Assembly (NCBI GenBank): GCA_030446485.1
Contig: JAUJNF010000001.1
Span: 413,864-477,863 of the forward strand
Source of the DNA: Thermoleophilaceae bacterium
Lineage (GTDB): Bacteria; Actinomycetota; Thermoleophilia; Solirubrobacterales; Thermoleophilaceae
Length of the DNA: 64,000 bases
Direction: 5' to 3'
Part shown: piece by piece, positions 44,617-52,712 of the stretch
How the letters are laid out: every line of letters begins with the position of its first letter
How positions within the stretch are numbered: the stretch's first letter is position 1
Notes under the pieces: model-generated
Seen by the model: only the letters and a program-made list of their open reading frames with translations
Database searches by the model: none
What the model was told of the DNA's origin: nothing
Position numbers and translations under genes: made by a program

Positions 44617-46041
44617 GTGACTCGGCTGCGGAAGGCGGTGCCCGACGCGCTGGCCGCGGCCCTCATCGGGCTCGCGATCTACGCCGCCTTCGGGCACGCG
44701 TTCCTAAACTACGACACCTTCTACGCCCTCCTGTGGGGCGACGACGTGGCCCATGGCCGCACCCCTCAGTACGACGTGCCGGTGGCCCCCACGCCGCACC
44801 CCCTGGCCATCGCGGTGGGGGCGCTGCTGTCGCCGCTGGGGGACTCTGCCGAAGAGGCTGTGCTCGCGCTTGGGCTGCTGGCGATGGGCGCTCTCTGCGT
44901 CGGCCTCTTCCGCCTGGGACAGGAGCTGTACGCCTGGCCGGTGGGCGTGCTGGCGGCGCTCATCCTCGTGACCCGCGAGCCGATCCTCAACTTCGGCATC
45001 CGCGGCTACGTGGACCTGCCCGCGGTGGCGCTCGTGGTGTGGGCCGCCGTGCTCGAGGCCCGCCGCCCCCGGCGCGGCACCGCGGTGCTCGTGCTGCTGG
45101 CGGTGGCCGGGCTGCTGCGGCCCGAGGTGTGGCTCTTCGCCGCGGCCTACTGGGTGTGGGTGGCTGCGCCGCTCGGGCGCGCGCAGCGCTTGCGGCTTGC
45201 GGCGCTGGCCGCCGTTGGACCCGTGCTCTGGGCGTTGAGCGACCTGGCCGTGACCGGCAACCCGCTGTGGTCGTTCACCGGCACCCGCGACCTGGCCGCC
45301 GAGCTCGAGCGGGAGACCGGCCTCGACGTGGTGGAGCTGCTGCCGCGCCGGCTCGGGGAGATCCTGCGTCTGCCCGAGCTGGTGGCCGCGGGGCTCGGCT
45401 TCGGGGCGGGGCTCGTGTGGCTGCGGGGCCGGACGCTGCTGCCGGCCGCGGTGGCGGTGGCCAACGGGGTGTCGTTCGTCGCCTTTGCGGTCGCCGGGCT
45501 GTCGCTTCTAACCCGCTACGTGTTCCTCGCGGCGGCCATGCTCGCCCTGTTCGCGGCGCTGGCCGGGTTGGGTTGGACGGCGCTCGAGCGCACGCACGCG
45601 GCACGGCGGCGGTGGCTCGCCGGTGGCCTGGCCGTGATCGCCGGGCTGATCGCGTTCACCCCCATGCAGGTCGAGCGCCTTGACTTCCTGCGCGACGACG
45701 TGGCCAAGCGCGACCGCATCCAGGCCGACCTCCTTGATCTGGTTCGCTCGCGCGAGGGGGCCGCGGCGTTCGGCGAGTGCGCCCCGGTCTACGTGCCGAA
45801 CCACCGCGCCGTGCCGTCGCTCGCCTACTGGACCGATACGAGGCCGGCAGACATCATCTCGGCGCAGCTCGAGCGCCCGGGCTCTCGAGGCCTCTACCTC
45901 GACCCCGCCAACGCCGAGGTCGAGCGTCTCGGCATTCTGGATCCCAAGGACCCGAAGCGGCTCGACGCGGAGGTGCCCGCCGGCTATCGCGTGGTGGCCC
46001 GCAACCGCTCCTGGAACCTGTACTCGGGCTGCGGGCGCTGA
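44617..46041 (+). CDS. Polytopic membrane protein, GT-C glycosyltransferase-like
   Basis: The 474-residue protein starts at GTG 44617 and has about nine or ten membrane helices (for example LAAALIGLAIYAAFGHAFLN, VLALGLLAMGALCVGLF). An acidic early loop, NYDTFYALLWGDDVAHGRTP, contains the DD expected for a GT-C catalytic site. It ends in a soluble domain of about 110 residues (IQADLLDLVRSREGAAAFGE onward). ArnT/PMT-like sugar transfer from a polyprenyl donor is the best guess; the substrate is unknown. Confidence 0.7.
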   Translation: MTRLRKAVPDALAAALIGLAIYAAFGHAFLNYDTFYALLWGDDVAHGRTPQYDVPVAPTPHPLAIAVGALLSPLGDSAEEAVLALGLLAMGALCVGLFRLGQELYAWPVGVLAALILVTREPILNFGIRGYVDLPAVALVVWAAVLEARRPRRGTAVLVLLAVAGLLRPEVWLFAAAYWVWVAAPLGRAQRLRLAALAAVGPVLWALSDLAVTGNPLWSFTGTRDLAAELERETGLDVVELLPRRLGEILRLPELVAAGLGFGAGLVWLRGRTLLPAAVAVANGVSFVAFAVAGLSLLTRYVFLAAAMLALFAALAGLGWTALERTHAARRRWLAGGLAVIAGLIAFTPMQVERLDFLRDDVAKRDRIQADLLDLVRSREGAAAFGECAPVYVPNHRAVPSLAYWTDTRPADIISAQLERPGSRGLYLDPANAEVERLGILDPKDPKRLDAEVPAGYRVVARNRSWNLYSGCGR

Positions 46042-46059
46042 CCGCCGGCGCTCGGTCGC

Positions 46060-46512
46060 CTAGAGGGGCCGGGGCTCGAGGATCACGAGCGGTATCTGAC
46101 GGTCGGTGCGACGCTGGTAGCCGGCGTAACCGCCGTAGGTGTCAACCGCCTTCGGCCACAGCCGCCGGTGCTCGTCGGCATCGGCCACGCGGGCACGCAC
46201 GGCCCTGTGCTGCCCGCCGATCTGGATCGTGGTGTCCGGGTTGGCGCGGAGGTTGTGGAACCACGCTGGGTGCTTCGGGTAGCCGCCCTTCGACGCCACG
46301 AGCACGATGTTCTGTCCGTCCTTGAAGTACACGAGCGGGCTGGTGCGCCGGGCGCCGCTCTTCGCTCCCACGTGATCGAGCAGGAGCATCGGGGCGAGGC
46401 CGGGAACGCGGTGGCCGACACGGCCGCGCGTGGCGCGGTAGACGGCAGTGTGGCCCTTCATCATGCGCCCGAGGACGGGCCACGAGCGATCGGCGACGTC
46501 GAGGATGTTCAT
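46060..46512 (-). CDS. Deazaflavin (F420)-dependent nitroreductase-family protein
   Basis: A 150-residue split-barrel protein of the DDN/nitroreductase type: TRGRVGHRVPGLAPMLLLDH, KSGARRTSPLVYFKDGQNIV, VASKGGYPKHPAWFHNLRAN, PDTTIQIGGQHRAVRARVAD. Members bind F420H2 and reduce quinones or nitro compounds. It starts at ATG 46512, about 110 bases downstream of the SRP RNA gene. Confidence 0.88.
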   Translation of the reverse strand: MNILDVADRSWPVLGRMMKGHTAVYRATRGRVGHRVPGLAPMLLLDHVGAKSGARRTSPLVYFKDGQNIVLVASKGGYPKHPAWFHNLRANPDTTIQIGGQHRAVRARVADADEHRRLWPKAVDTYGGYAGYQRRTDRQIPLVILEPRPL

Positions 46513-46624
46513 GGCTCGTCGACCCTACCGGTGAGAGGGGCACCGTGCACAGGTGCGGAGGGTTAGTGGACCGTGCACCCGCCGTCGAGATGGGTCCCTG
46601 GGCGTGCCCGCCGACTCCGGCTCC

Positions 46625-46721
46625 GGCCCGGCTTCCCCGCGGCGCATGATCGGTATCGCTTAAGGCTGCTTCCTCCCGGATCTGACCTGGTTCGCGAGCG
46701 ACCACCGCGCGGGACCGGGCC
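46625..46721 (-). ncRNA. ffs: Bacterial small SRP RNA (4.5S-like)
   Basis: The minus strand carries the universal SRP apical domain: AACCAGGTCAGATCCGGGAG followed by GAAGCAGCC, with a GGGA tetraloop. It is extended by pairing GGTCGCT/AGCGATACC, TCCCGCG/CGCGGGGA and GGCCCGG/CCGGGCC, closing a long hairpin of about 97 bases. Ends are set by the last helix and may extend slightly. The place next to dnaX-ybaB-recR is conserved in actinomycetes. It guides Ffh-bound ribosomes to FtsY. The flanking 46722-46895 shows no gene and probably holds its promoter. Confidence 0.92.
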
Positions 46722-46895
46722 ATCAGCACCTTCGCCGGCGTACTGACCCCAGAGGCACCATCCCTCGAACGGGAATTCGGCCTCGCTAGAGCGGATTGCG
46801 AGTACAGGACGCCGCTACTTCCCCACCTAGCACGATCCGCGGTCGATGGTAGTGGAACCCGGCGAGGCTGCCGGTCATCGGGCGGCGAGCCAGCC

Positions 46896-47912
46896 TCAGC
46901 AGGCGGGTAGCTGGGCCGTGGCCGGCGAGGCGGTCGGCGGCGGCGGTCGCCGATCTCGCGCGCCCGTGCATTCGAGGCCCGAGGGCACCGGGCCGGCAAT
47001 GACCGAGGCACTCGCTCCGAGCAGGCGCGGCTGCGGGTCGATCGGCCGGCCGGCCTCGCGCACCTCGAAGTGCAGGTGTGGGCCGGTTGAGCGCCCCGTC
47101 GAGCCCACCAGACCGATCCGCGTGCCGCCGCGCACCCGCTCCCCCGGCCACGAGGTCACGCTCGCCAGGTGTGCGTACCAGGTCTCGAAGCCCCCGCGGT
47201 GACGAACGATCACGAGGTTGCCGTAGCCGCCGGAGTTGTAGCCGGCGAAGGTCGTCGTCCCGCGTCCGGCCGCTCCCACCCGCGTTCCGTGAGGGACGGG
47301 AAAGTCGATCCCTGTGTGCATGCGACCCCAGCGAGGTCCGAAGCCGTCACCCTGCGGGCCCCGCACGGGCCGCAGGAACTTCACCGGTCCGCGTGCGTTG
47401 CCGCCCGACGGGCGACGGGGGCGGGCGCGCCGGTCGCGATCCCTAAGGGCAGCAAGCGTGGACCGGCCGGCCACGCCGTCCGCCGCGAGCCCACGCGAGC
47501 TCTGGTAGCGGCGCAGCGCGCCGCCGGTCCTAGGACCAAACCCCCCGTCTATAGGGCCGCTCGTGAAGCCGCGTCGCGCGAGGAGGAACTGGAGCCCCGC
47601 GACGTCCCAACCCTCGTGCCCAACCCTCATCGTCCGGCTCCCAAGCGGCGGGCGCCCCCTGCGCCCGAGCGCCCGGCGGGTACGGGCGCCGGCGACGCCG
47701 TCGGCCCGCAGGCCCCGGCGCCGCTGAAACCTGCGGGTAGCCCCCTTGGTCCTGGGGCCGGCCACGCCGTCGATCGCGCCGGTGTAGACGTGGTTGGCGC
47801 GCAACGCAACCTGCAGCGCGGCCACATCGGGGCTCCACGCCTGAGCGGGTGCGGCGGCGGCCAGCGCCATCAAGGTGGCGGCCGCCAGGACAAACCAGCG
47901 AAACGGGGGCAT
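46896..47912 (-). CDS. Secreted M23 peptidase with two peptidoglycan-binding domains
   Basis: A 338-residue secreted enzyme with signal peptide (FRWFVLAAATLMALAAAAPA) and two PG_binding_1 repeats at about 30-82 (AIDGVAGPRTKGATRRFQRR) and 105-157 (PIDGGFGPRTGGALRRYQSS). An M23 domain at about 185-295 has HTGIDFPVPHGTRVGAAGRG, YAHLASV and GPHLHFEVREAGRP. It should cut cross-links in peptidoglycan. ATG 47912. I looked upstream for a c-di-AMP (ydaO) riboswitch, common before such genes, and did not recognise its core. Confidence 0.93.
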   Translation of the reverse strand: MPPFRWFVLAAATLMALAAAAPAQAWSPDVAALQVALRANHVYTGAIDGVAGPRTKGATRRFQRRRGLRADGVAGARTRRALGRRGRPPLGSRTMRVGHEGWDVAGLQFLLARRGFTSGPIDGGFGPRTGGALRRYQSSRGLAADGVAGRSTLAALRDRDRRARPRRPSGGNARGPVKFLRPVRGPQGDGFGPRWGRMHTGIDFPVPHGTRVGAAGRGTTTFAGYNSGGYGNLVIVRHRGGFETWYAHLASVTSWPGERVRGGTRIGLVGSTGRSTGPHLHFEVREAGRPIDPQPRLLGASASVIAGPVPSGLECTGARDRRPPPPTASPATAQLPAC

Positions 47913-48108
47913 CCGGTTGAGGGTCGGCTGCCTGCTGGCGCGTACTCAGGGGGGCCGGCGGCCTTGCAGAGGTCTGGCGGCCGAGTTGCCCGGAAGGCAG
48001 CAATCCACCGGACGCGGGCATCGAACGTCCGTCCAGTCGAGGTAGCCTCTCGGTCGCCTGAAGCAACCCGCCGCCGTGCCGACGGAGGGCTAGACTGCCC
48101 TGCCCTCA

Positions 48109-48180
48109 GGGCGCGTAGCTCAGTGGGAGAGCGCTCGCTTCACACGCGAGAGGTCGCAGGTTCGAAACCCGCCGCGCCCA
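48109..48180 (+). tRNA. tRNA-Val(CAC)
   Basis: A 72-base cloverleaf: acceptor stem GGGCGCG/CGCGCCC with discriminator A, D-arm GCTC-AGTGGGA-GAGC, anticodon stem CTCGC/GCGAG with loop TTCACAC (anticodon CAC), and T-arm GCAGGTTCGAAACCCGC. CCA is not encoded. Its 3' 45 bases are repeated exactly 1.77 kb downstream, marking it as an integration site. Confidence 0.96.
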
Positions 48181-48181
48181 T
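48136..48181. other. attL-type core: 3' end of tRNA-Val
   Basis: This 46-base block (CGCTTCACACGCGAGAGG onward, through the T-arm and acceptor end of tRNA-Val) is repeated without a mismatch at 49907-49952. It defines one end of a 1.8-kb inserted element. Confidence 0.85.
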
Positions 48182-48263
48182 CTTTCGAAACTCCCGCGTC
48201 TGCGGGGGTTGCGTCCTCGGGGGCTTCGGTGGGAGGCGCTTCACGGGCCGCTTGGACCCGGCT

Positions 48264-48283
48264 GGTGCCCAATGGTGCCCAAT
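48264..48283. repeat. Tandem GGTGCCCAAT decamers, putative integrase arm sites
   Basis: Two direct copies of GGTGCCCAAT stand head to tail, 83 bases inside the attL core. The same decamer recurs as a 20-bp palindrome near the other end (49772-49791). Confidence 0.5.
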
Positions 48284-48621
48284 CACGGCCCTCGACGAGC
48301 GCTTTCAGCCGCTCCGCGTCGCCCTCGTCGCGGCGCATCGCGTGGGCGTAGACGCGCAGGGTGAAGCCCGGATCGGTGTGCCCGAGCTGGGCCATCACGT
48401 ACGGCGGATCGTCGCCGCGGACGTAGAGGATCGAGGCGAAGGTGTGGCGGAGCTTGTGAGCGAACCGTTCTGGGTTGAGGACGGGTCGCAGGCTCACGCG
48501 GCTGCTACCCCGAGGGCATCGTCGCCCGGCCCGTGCGTCAGGGGCTCGTGGTGATCGCAGTTGCACTACTCGTCGCGGACGTGGCGGCGCCCGTCGCCTA
48601 TTCGCCGTAAGGTCCGCGCGC

Positions 48622-49719
48622 ATGGTCGGTCGGCTCGTCGAGCGTCTCAGCTTCGCCCGCGGTGATGTAGTCGCCGAGGACGCGCCGGTTAACCGCACGC
48701 TGATGGCGAAGGCCGGGGGGTGGCTGTTCCTCGGCGGCGGCGCGCTCGTCCTCGTGGTGCTTGTCCTTCCTCACGATCAGCGCATAAGCGAGCCAGGGCT
48801 GCTCGCGGTCAGCGGCGCCTGCTTCGTCACGGCGGTGTTCGTGTTGCTTCGCTTCGACCGGCTGCCGCTGGGCGCCTTTGAGGTGTTGGCCGGGGTCGCC
48901 TCGGCGCTCGTGACGGCGGCGCGGCTGTTTGCGGAGGAGGGCGGCGAGAGCGGGACGGGAGTCCAGGCCCTGTACCTGTGGGTCGTGCTGTACGCCTCGT
49001 TCTTCTTCGTCCGTCGCCGCGCGCTGCTGCAGGTCGGCTGGATCGCGCTCCTCTACGCGGCGGTTCTCGCGAGCGAGCCCGCGTCGAGCGCGACCGTCAC
49101 GCTGTGGACGGTCACCATCGGTGGCCTGCTCGTTGCCGCGTTGGTGATCGGTGTCCTGCGCGACCGGGTGCTCGACCTCGTCGAGCGCCTCGCCGCCGCG
49201 GCACGTACGGATCCGCTGACCGGGCTGCTCAACCGCCGTGGCTTCGATGAGCTGCTCGCGCGTGAGATTCAGCGCTCGCGCCGCACCAAGCGGCCGCTCA
49301 GCCTGCTCATCGGCGACCTCGACGGCTTCAAGCAGGTCAACGACCGCCACGGGCACCCGGCCGGCGATCGCGTCCTGCGCCGGGCCGCGCTCCTGCTGCC
49401 GGACGGAAACCGCGCCACCGATACCGCGGCCCGCGTGGGCGGCGAGGAGTTCGCCGTGGTCGTGCCAGAGACCGACGAGAAGGGGGCGTTCGTTCTGGCC
49501 GAGCGGCTCCGACACACGGTCGCGGCCGCGTTCGCCACCGCGGACCCGCCGCTGACCATCTCGTTCGGCATCGTCTCATTCCCCTCGCACGGCAACGACC
49601 AGGAGCAGCTCCTTCACCGCGCAGACGAGGCGCTGTACGCCGCAAAGCGCCTCGGACGCAACCGGTCAGTCGTCCATCACCCGGCGGTGGTAGGCGCGTC
49701 ACAGCGACCGGCACGCTAG
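48622..49719 (+). CDS. Membrane-bound diguanylate cyclase (GGDEF)
   Basis: The 365-residue protein has about six N-terminal membrane helices (GGWLFLGGGALVLVVLVLPH, FVTAVFVLLRF, LYLWVVLYASFFF and others) and a GGDEF domain from about 200: ARTDPLTGLLNRRGFDELLA, LIGDLDGFKQVNDRHGHPAG, the active site RVGGEEFAVVVPE, and the inhibitory I-site RATD exactly five residues before GGEEF. It is therefore expected to make c-di-GMP with product feedback. ATG 48622. It is the only intact gene of the tRNA-Val element, so it is cargo or a passenger captured between the att repeats. Confidence 0.92.
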   Translation: MVGRLVERLSFARGDVVAEDAPVNRTLMAKAGGWLFLGGGALVLVVLVLPHDQRISEPGLLAVSGACFVTAVFVLLRFDRLPLGAFEVLAGVASALVTAARLFAEEGGESGTGVQALYLWVVLYASFFFVRRRALLQVGWIALLYAAVLASEPASSATVTLWTVTIGGLLVAALVIGVLRDRVLDLVERLAAAARTDPLTGLLNRRGFDELLAREIQRSRRTKRPLSLLIGDLDGFKQVNDRHGHPAGDRVLRRAALLLPDGNRATDTAARVGGEEFAVVVPETDEKGAFVLAERLRHTVAAAFATADPPLTISFGIVSFPSHGNDQEQLLHRADEALYAAKRLGRNRSVVHHPAVVGASQRPAR

Positions 49720-49771
49720 GCGTGTTGCGCAGTCGGAAGCGATGACCCGCCGTCCTTCGACCCCGCAAGCG

Positions 49772-49791
49772 ATTGGGCACCGGTGCCCAAT
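49772..49791. repeat. 20-bp palindrome made of two inverted GGTGCCCAAT decamers
   Basis: ATTGGGCACCGGTGCCCAAT is a perfect palindrome 115 bases inside the attR core. It uses the same decamer as the tandem repeat beside attL, suggesting recombination-protein binding sites at both element ends. Confidence 0.5.
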
Positions 49792-49906
49792 GACGCCGGA
49801 ATCGCGGACAATCCCGTAGCTACCGGCGCATCGCGCCGAGGTCAGGATGTCTGCAGATCAGAACAATCGTCCCTGCTCCGGCGGTACCTCCCCCATCCCC
49901 TCATCG

Positions 49907-49952
49907 CGCTTCACACGCGAGAGGTCGCAGGTTCGAAACCCGCCGCGCCCAT
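49907..49952. other. attR-type core: duplicate of the tRNA-Val 3' end
   Basis: Exact 46-bp direct repeat of 48136-48181. Bases upstream of it do not continue the tRNA, so it is not a functional tRNA gene. The rest of 49720-50187 has no gene that I can support and should include the promoter of the liv operon. Confidence 0.85.
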
Positions 49953-50187
49953 GCCGCGAAGCTGTCGGCATCCGCTGCATCCTGCCGTGCGTCCGCGCCG
50001 TCTCCCCAGCCGACCGGGCTGCCCCTACGCCTCTGGAGCACGTGGCGTGGCGGCGTGATCTTTCGGGTAGCCTTGAGCGTCTCGCCGCTAGGCACAGCGG
50101 TCTGCGGCAGAGCGAGTTCCGTCGGGTTGCAGCGGTCTCGCCCGAACGGACCGAGCAGGGTCGACCGCGCTCGAGCAGGAGACATCG

Positions 50188-51819
50188 GTGAGCGGAGCGT
50201 TACCGGGGGTTCGGGAGACGGACGAGGAGGCGGCCGGCCGTGCGGTGCTCGAGGTGGTCGACCTGCACGTGTCGTACGCCGGCGTCGGCGCGCTGCGCGG
50301 CGTCTCGGTGACCCTGCCCGAGCGCGGCATCGTCGCAGTGCTCGGCAACAACGGCGCAGGGAAGAGCACCCTGCTCCGCGCCATATCCGCTGTCCTGCCG
50401 CTGCAAGGCGGCGCCATCGACGATGGAGAGATCCGCCTGGCGGGAGAGCCCCTGCCGGAGGATCCCGCAGCGGTCGTTCGCGCGGGCGTGGTGCAGGTGC
50501 CCGAGGGGCGGCATGTGTTCGCCGACCTGACGGTCGAGGAGAACCTGCGCGCCGGCGCGCTGACGGCGAAGGGCAAGGACCGCAAGGCCGAGGCGCGGGA
50601 CCGCGCCTTCGAGCTCTTTCCGCGACTCGAGGAGCGGCGCAACCAACGCGCGGGGCTGCTGTCCGGCGGCGAGCAGCAGATGCTCGCGATCGCCCGGGCG
50701 CTGATGTCCGAGCCGCGCGTGCTGCTCCTCGACGAGCCGTCGCTGGGCCTGGCCCCGAAGCTCGTCGAGCAGATCGCGGAGATCGTCTCGCGGATCCGCG
50801 AGCAGGGCACCGCCGTGGTGCTCGTAGAGCAGAACGCGTCGATGGCGCTCGCCGTCGCCGACGACGCCTATGTGCTGGAGGTCGGCGAGGTCGCGGTGAG
50901 CGGCCCGGCGCGCGATCTCGCGGCGAGCGACGAGATCCGCGCCCGATACCTCGGGGTGGCGGGCGAGGAGGCCGAGATGGAGGTCCATCCGGTCGAGAAG
51001 ACGGCTCCGGTGGGGCGGAGCGAGCCGCAGGAGCTGGTGGCCGAGGGGGTCACCGTCCGCTTCGGCGGCCTGGTCGCCCTCGACGACGTCAGCCTGACCA
51101 TCGCCCCCGGCTCGACGCACGCGGTGATCGGCCCGAACGGGGCAGGCAAATCGACGCTGCTCAACGTGCTGACGGGCGTGTACGCGGCGACGGAAGGCTC
51201 CGTGCGCTACGGCGATGAGGAGCTCACGGGGCGCAACCCCAACCGGATCGCCAAGCTGGGCATCTCCCGGACGTTCCAGAACATCGCGCTGTCGCCGCAC
51301 ATGAGCGTGCGCGACAACCTGCGCATCGGCCGGCACAGGCTGACGAAGACCGGCTTCGTCGCCGCCGGCCTGCGGCTTCCGAGCGCGCGGCGCGAGGAGG
51401 CGGCCCAGCGGCAGGTCATCGCGGAGGTGGCCGAACTGCTCGGCCTCACCGACCGCCTCGACCGGCCCGTGGCGCTCCTGCCCTACGGCGACCGCAAGCG
51501 CGTGGAGCTCGGCCGGGCGCTCTGCGCGGAGCCGTCGCTGCTGCTGCTCGACGAGCCGGTCGCGGGCATGAACGCCGACGAGAAGCAGCGGATGGCCGAC
51601 GCGATCGCCCGGGTGCGCGAGGAGCTCGGGGTCTCCCTGCTGCTCGTCGAGCACGACATGCGGTTCGTCATGGGCCTCGCGGAGCGCGTGACCGTCCTGG
51701 ACTTCGGCCGGCGTATCGCCGACGGGTCGCCCGAGGACGTACAGGCCGACGAGCGGGTGCTCGAGGCCTACCTCGGCACCGCCGGTGCGACCACCGCTCC
51801 CGAGGATGACCCGCCATGA
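50188..51819 (+). CDS. Fused branched-chain amino-acid ABC transporter ATPase (LivF-LivG)
   Basis: A 543-residue protein with two ABC ATPase domains in one chain. Residues 20-245 are LivF-like: VAVLGNNGAGKSTLLRAISA, LSGGEQQMLAIARALMSEPR, VLLLDEPSLGLAPKL. Residues 275-530 are LivG-like: AVIGPNGAGKSTLLNVLTGV, ISRTFQNIAL, the Liv-type signature LLPYGDRKRVELGRALC, LLLLDEPVAGMNADEK and EHDMRFVMGLAERV. These normally are separate genes. It starts at GTG 50188 and overlaps livH by ATGA. It energises uptake of the substrate bound by the lipoprotein encoded last in the operon. Confidence 0.95.
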   Translation: MSGALPGVRETDEEAAGRAVLEVVDLHVSYAGVGALRGVSVTLPERGIVAVLGNNGAGKSTLLRAISAVLPLQGGAIDDGEIRLAGEPLPEDPAAVVRAGVVQVPEGRHVFADLTVEENLRAGALTAKGKDRKAEARDRAFELFPRLEERRNQRAGLLSGGEQQMLAIARALMSEPRVLLLDEPSLGLAPKLVEQIAEIVSRIREQGTAVVLVEQNASMALAVADDAYVLEVGEVAVSGPARDLAASDEIRARYLGVAGEEAEMEVHPVEKTAPVGRSEPQELVAEGVTVRFGGLVALDDVSLTIAPGSTHAVIGPNGAGKSTLLNVLTGVYAATEGSVRYGDEELTGRNPNRIAKLGISRTFQNIALSPHMSVRDNLRIGRHRLTKTGFVAAGLRLPSARREEAAQRQVIAEVAELLGLTDRLDRPVALLPYGDRKRVELGRALCAEPSLLLLDEPVAGMNADEKQRMADAIARVREELGVSLLLVEHDMRFVMGLAERVTVLDFGRRIADGSPEDVQADERVLEAYLGTAGATTAPEDDPP

Positions 51820-52712
51820 ACCAGTTCTTCACCGCCCTGGCCCTCGGCCTCTCGCTGGGCACCATCTACGCGCTGATCGCCATGGGCTTCGTGATCGTCT
51901 TCAAGGCGACGAACGTCGTGAACTTCGCCCACGCGTCGGTCCTGATGCTCGGCGCCTACGTCGTGGCGACGACGAGCGACGACCTCGGCTTCTACCTGGC
52001 GGTCCTCGTGGCGGCCGTCGTGTGCGCGGTCGCGGCGGCGCTGATCGACATCGTCCTGGTGCGGCCGCTGCGCCGGCGCCGCGGCGGCATCGACGCGCTC
52101 GCGATCCTCACGATCGGCATCAACGTCGTCCTCGCCACGGAGCTCACGCGGCGAGTCGGAACCGACATCCTGCCCACCGGCGCGCCATGGGGCCGCGACA
52201 CCGTCGAGTTCCTCGGCATCACGGTCCCGCAGACGCGCATCGCGGCGGCCGTCGCCGCGACGATCCTCATGGCCGCCTTCGCCGTAGCCTTCAAGTACTC
52301 CGACTGGGGCATCGCGATGCGCTCGACGGCGGCCGACCCCGAGACGGCGGCGCTCATGGGCGTCCGCCTGTCGCGCATCGCCGCCGGCGCGTGGGCGGTC
52401 AGCGGGTTGCTTGCCGCAATCGCCGGAGTGTTCTTCACGAGCTTTCCCGCCTCGGGCGTGACGACGACGACGTACCTGCTGGCGCTCACCGCCATCCCCG
52501 CCGCGGTGCTCGGCGGCCTCGACTCGGTCGTCGGGGCCGTCGTGGGCGGCCTCGTGATCGGCGTCGCCGTGAGCATGACGACGAGCTACCAGGGCGACCT
52601 CGCGTTCCTCGGGCGCGGCCTCAACGAGATGGTGCCATACGTCGTCCTCCTGCTGGTGCTGCTGTGGAGACCCTCGGGGCTCTTCGGCTCGAAGGAGATC
52701 ACGCGTGTCTGA
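51816..52712 (+). CDS. Branched-chain amino-acid-type ABC permease, LivH family
   Basis: A 298-residue permease with about eight helices: LALGLSLGTIYALIAMGFVI, FKATNVVNFAHASVLMLGAY, the cytoplasmic EAA-like stretch near AMRSTAADPETAALMGV, and AIPAAVLGGLDSVVGAVVGG. It is coupled to the fused ATPase by ATGA and overlaps livM by eight bases. LivH/LivM pairs move branched-chain amino acids, urea or other small amides, so the substrate is open. Confidence 0.94.
   Translation: MNQFFTALALGLSLGTIYALIAMGFVIVFKATNVVNFAHASVLMLGAYVVATTSDDLGFYLAVLVAAVVCAVAAALIDIVLVRPLRRRRGGIDALAILTIGINVVLATELTRRVGTDILPTGAPWGRDTVEFLGITVPQTRIAAAVAATILMAAFAVAFKYSDWGIAMRSTAADPETAALMGVRLSRIAAGAWAVSGLLAAIAGVFFTSFPASGVTTTTYLLALTAIPAAVLGGLDSVVGAVVGGLVIGVAVSMTTSYQGDLAFLGRGLNEMVPYVVLLLVLLWRPSGLFGSKEITRV

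Larger units (their letters stand above)
48120..48497 (-). pseudogene. Truncated tyrosine recombinase (integrase) C-terminus
   Basis: The frame encodes only the C-terminal catalytic part: AHKLRHTFASILYVRGDDPP with the HxLRHTFAS box, MAQLGHTDPGFTLRVYAHAM with the GH and the nucleophilic tyrosine, and ALVEGRDWAPLGTSRV. Upstream of about 48497 the frame no longer looks like an integrase, so the core-binding domain is gone. Its 3' end reads antisense through the tRNA-Val gene (FRTCDLSRVKRALSH), the usual position of an integrase beside its own attachment site. It is probably inactive. Confidence 0.85.

Noticed and set aside
46535..46580. A second terminator-like hairpin built of GTGCAC units upstream of the nitroreductase gene
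   Set aside because: GCACC-GTGCACA-GGTGC and a nearby GTGCAC copy are present, but arms do not pair well over a long stretch, so I list it only as a look-alike of the 27600 repeat.
47913..48108. c-di-AMP (ydaO) riboswitch before the M23/PG-binding peptidase
   Set aside because: Expected from known biology of such peptidases in actinomycetes, but I could not find the conserved core elements on the minus strand.
49907..49952. A second tRNA-Val gene
   Set aside because: Only the 3' 45 bases match; the acceptor 5' strand, D-arm and half the anticodon stem are missing. It is the attachment-site duplicate.
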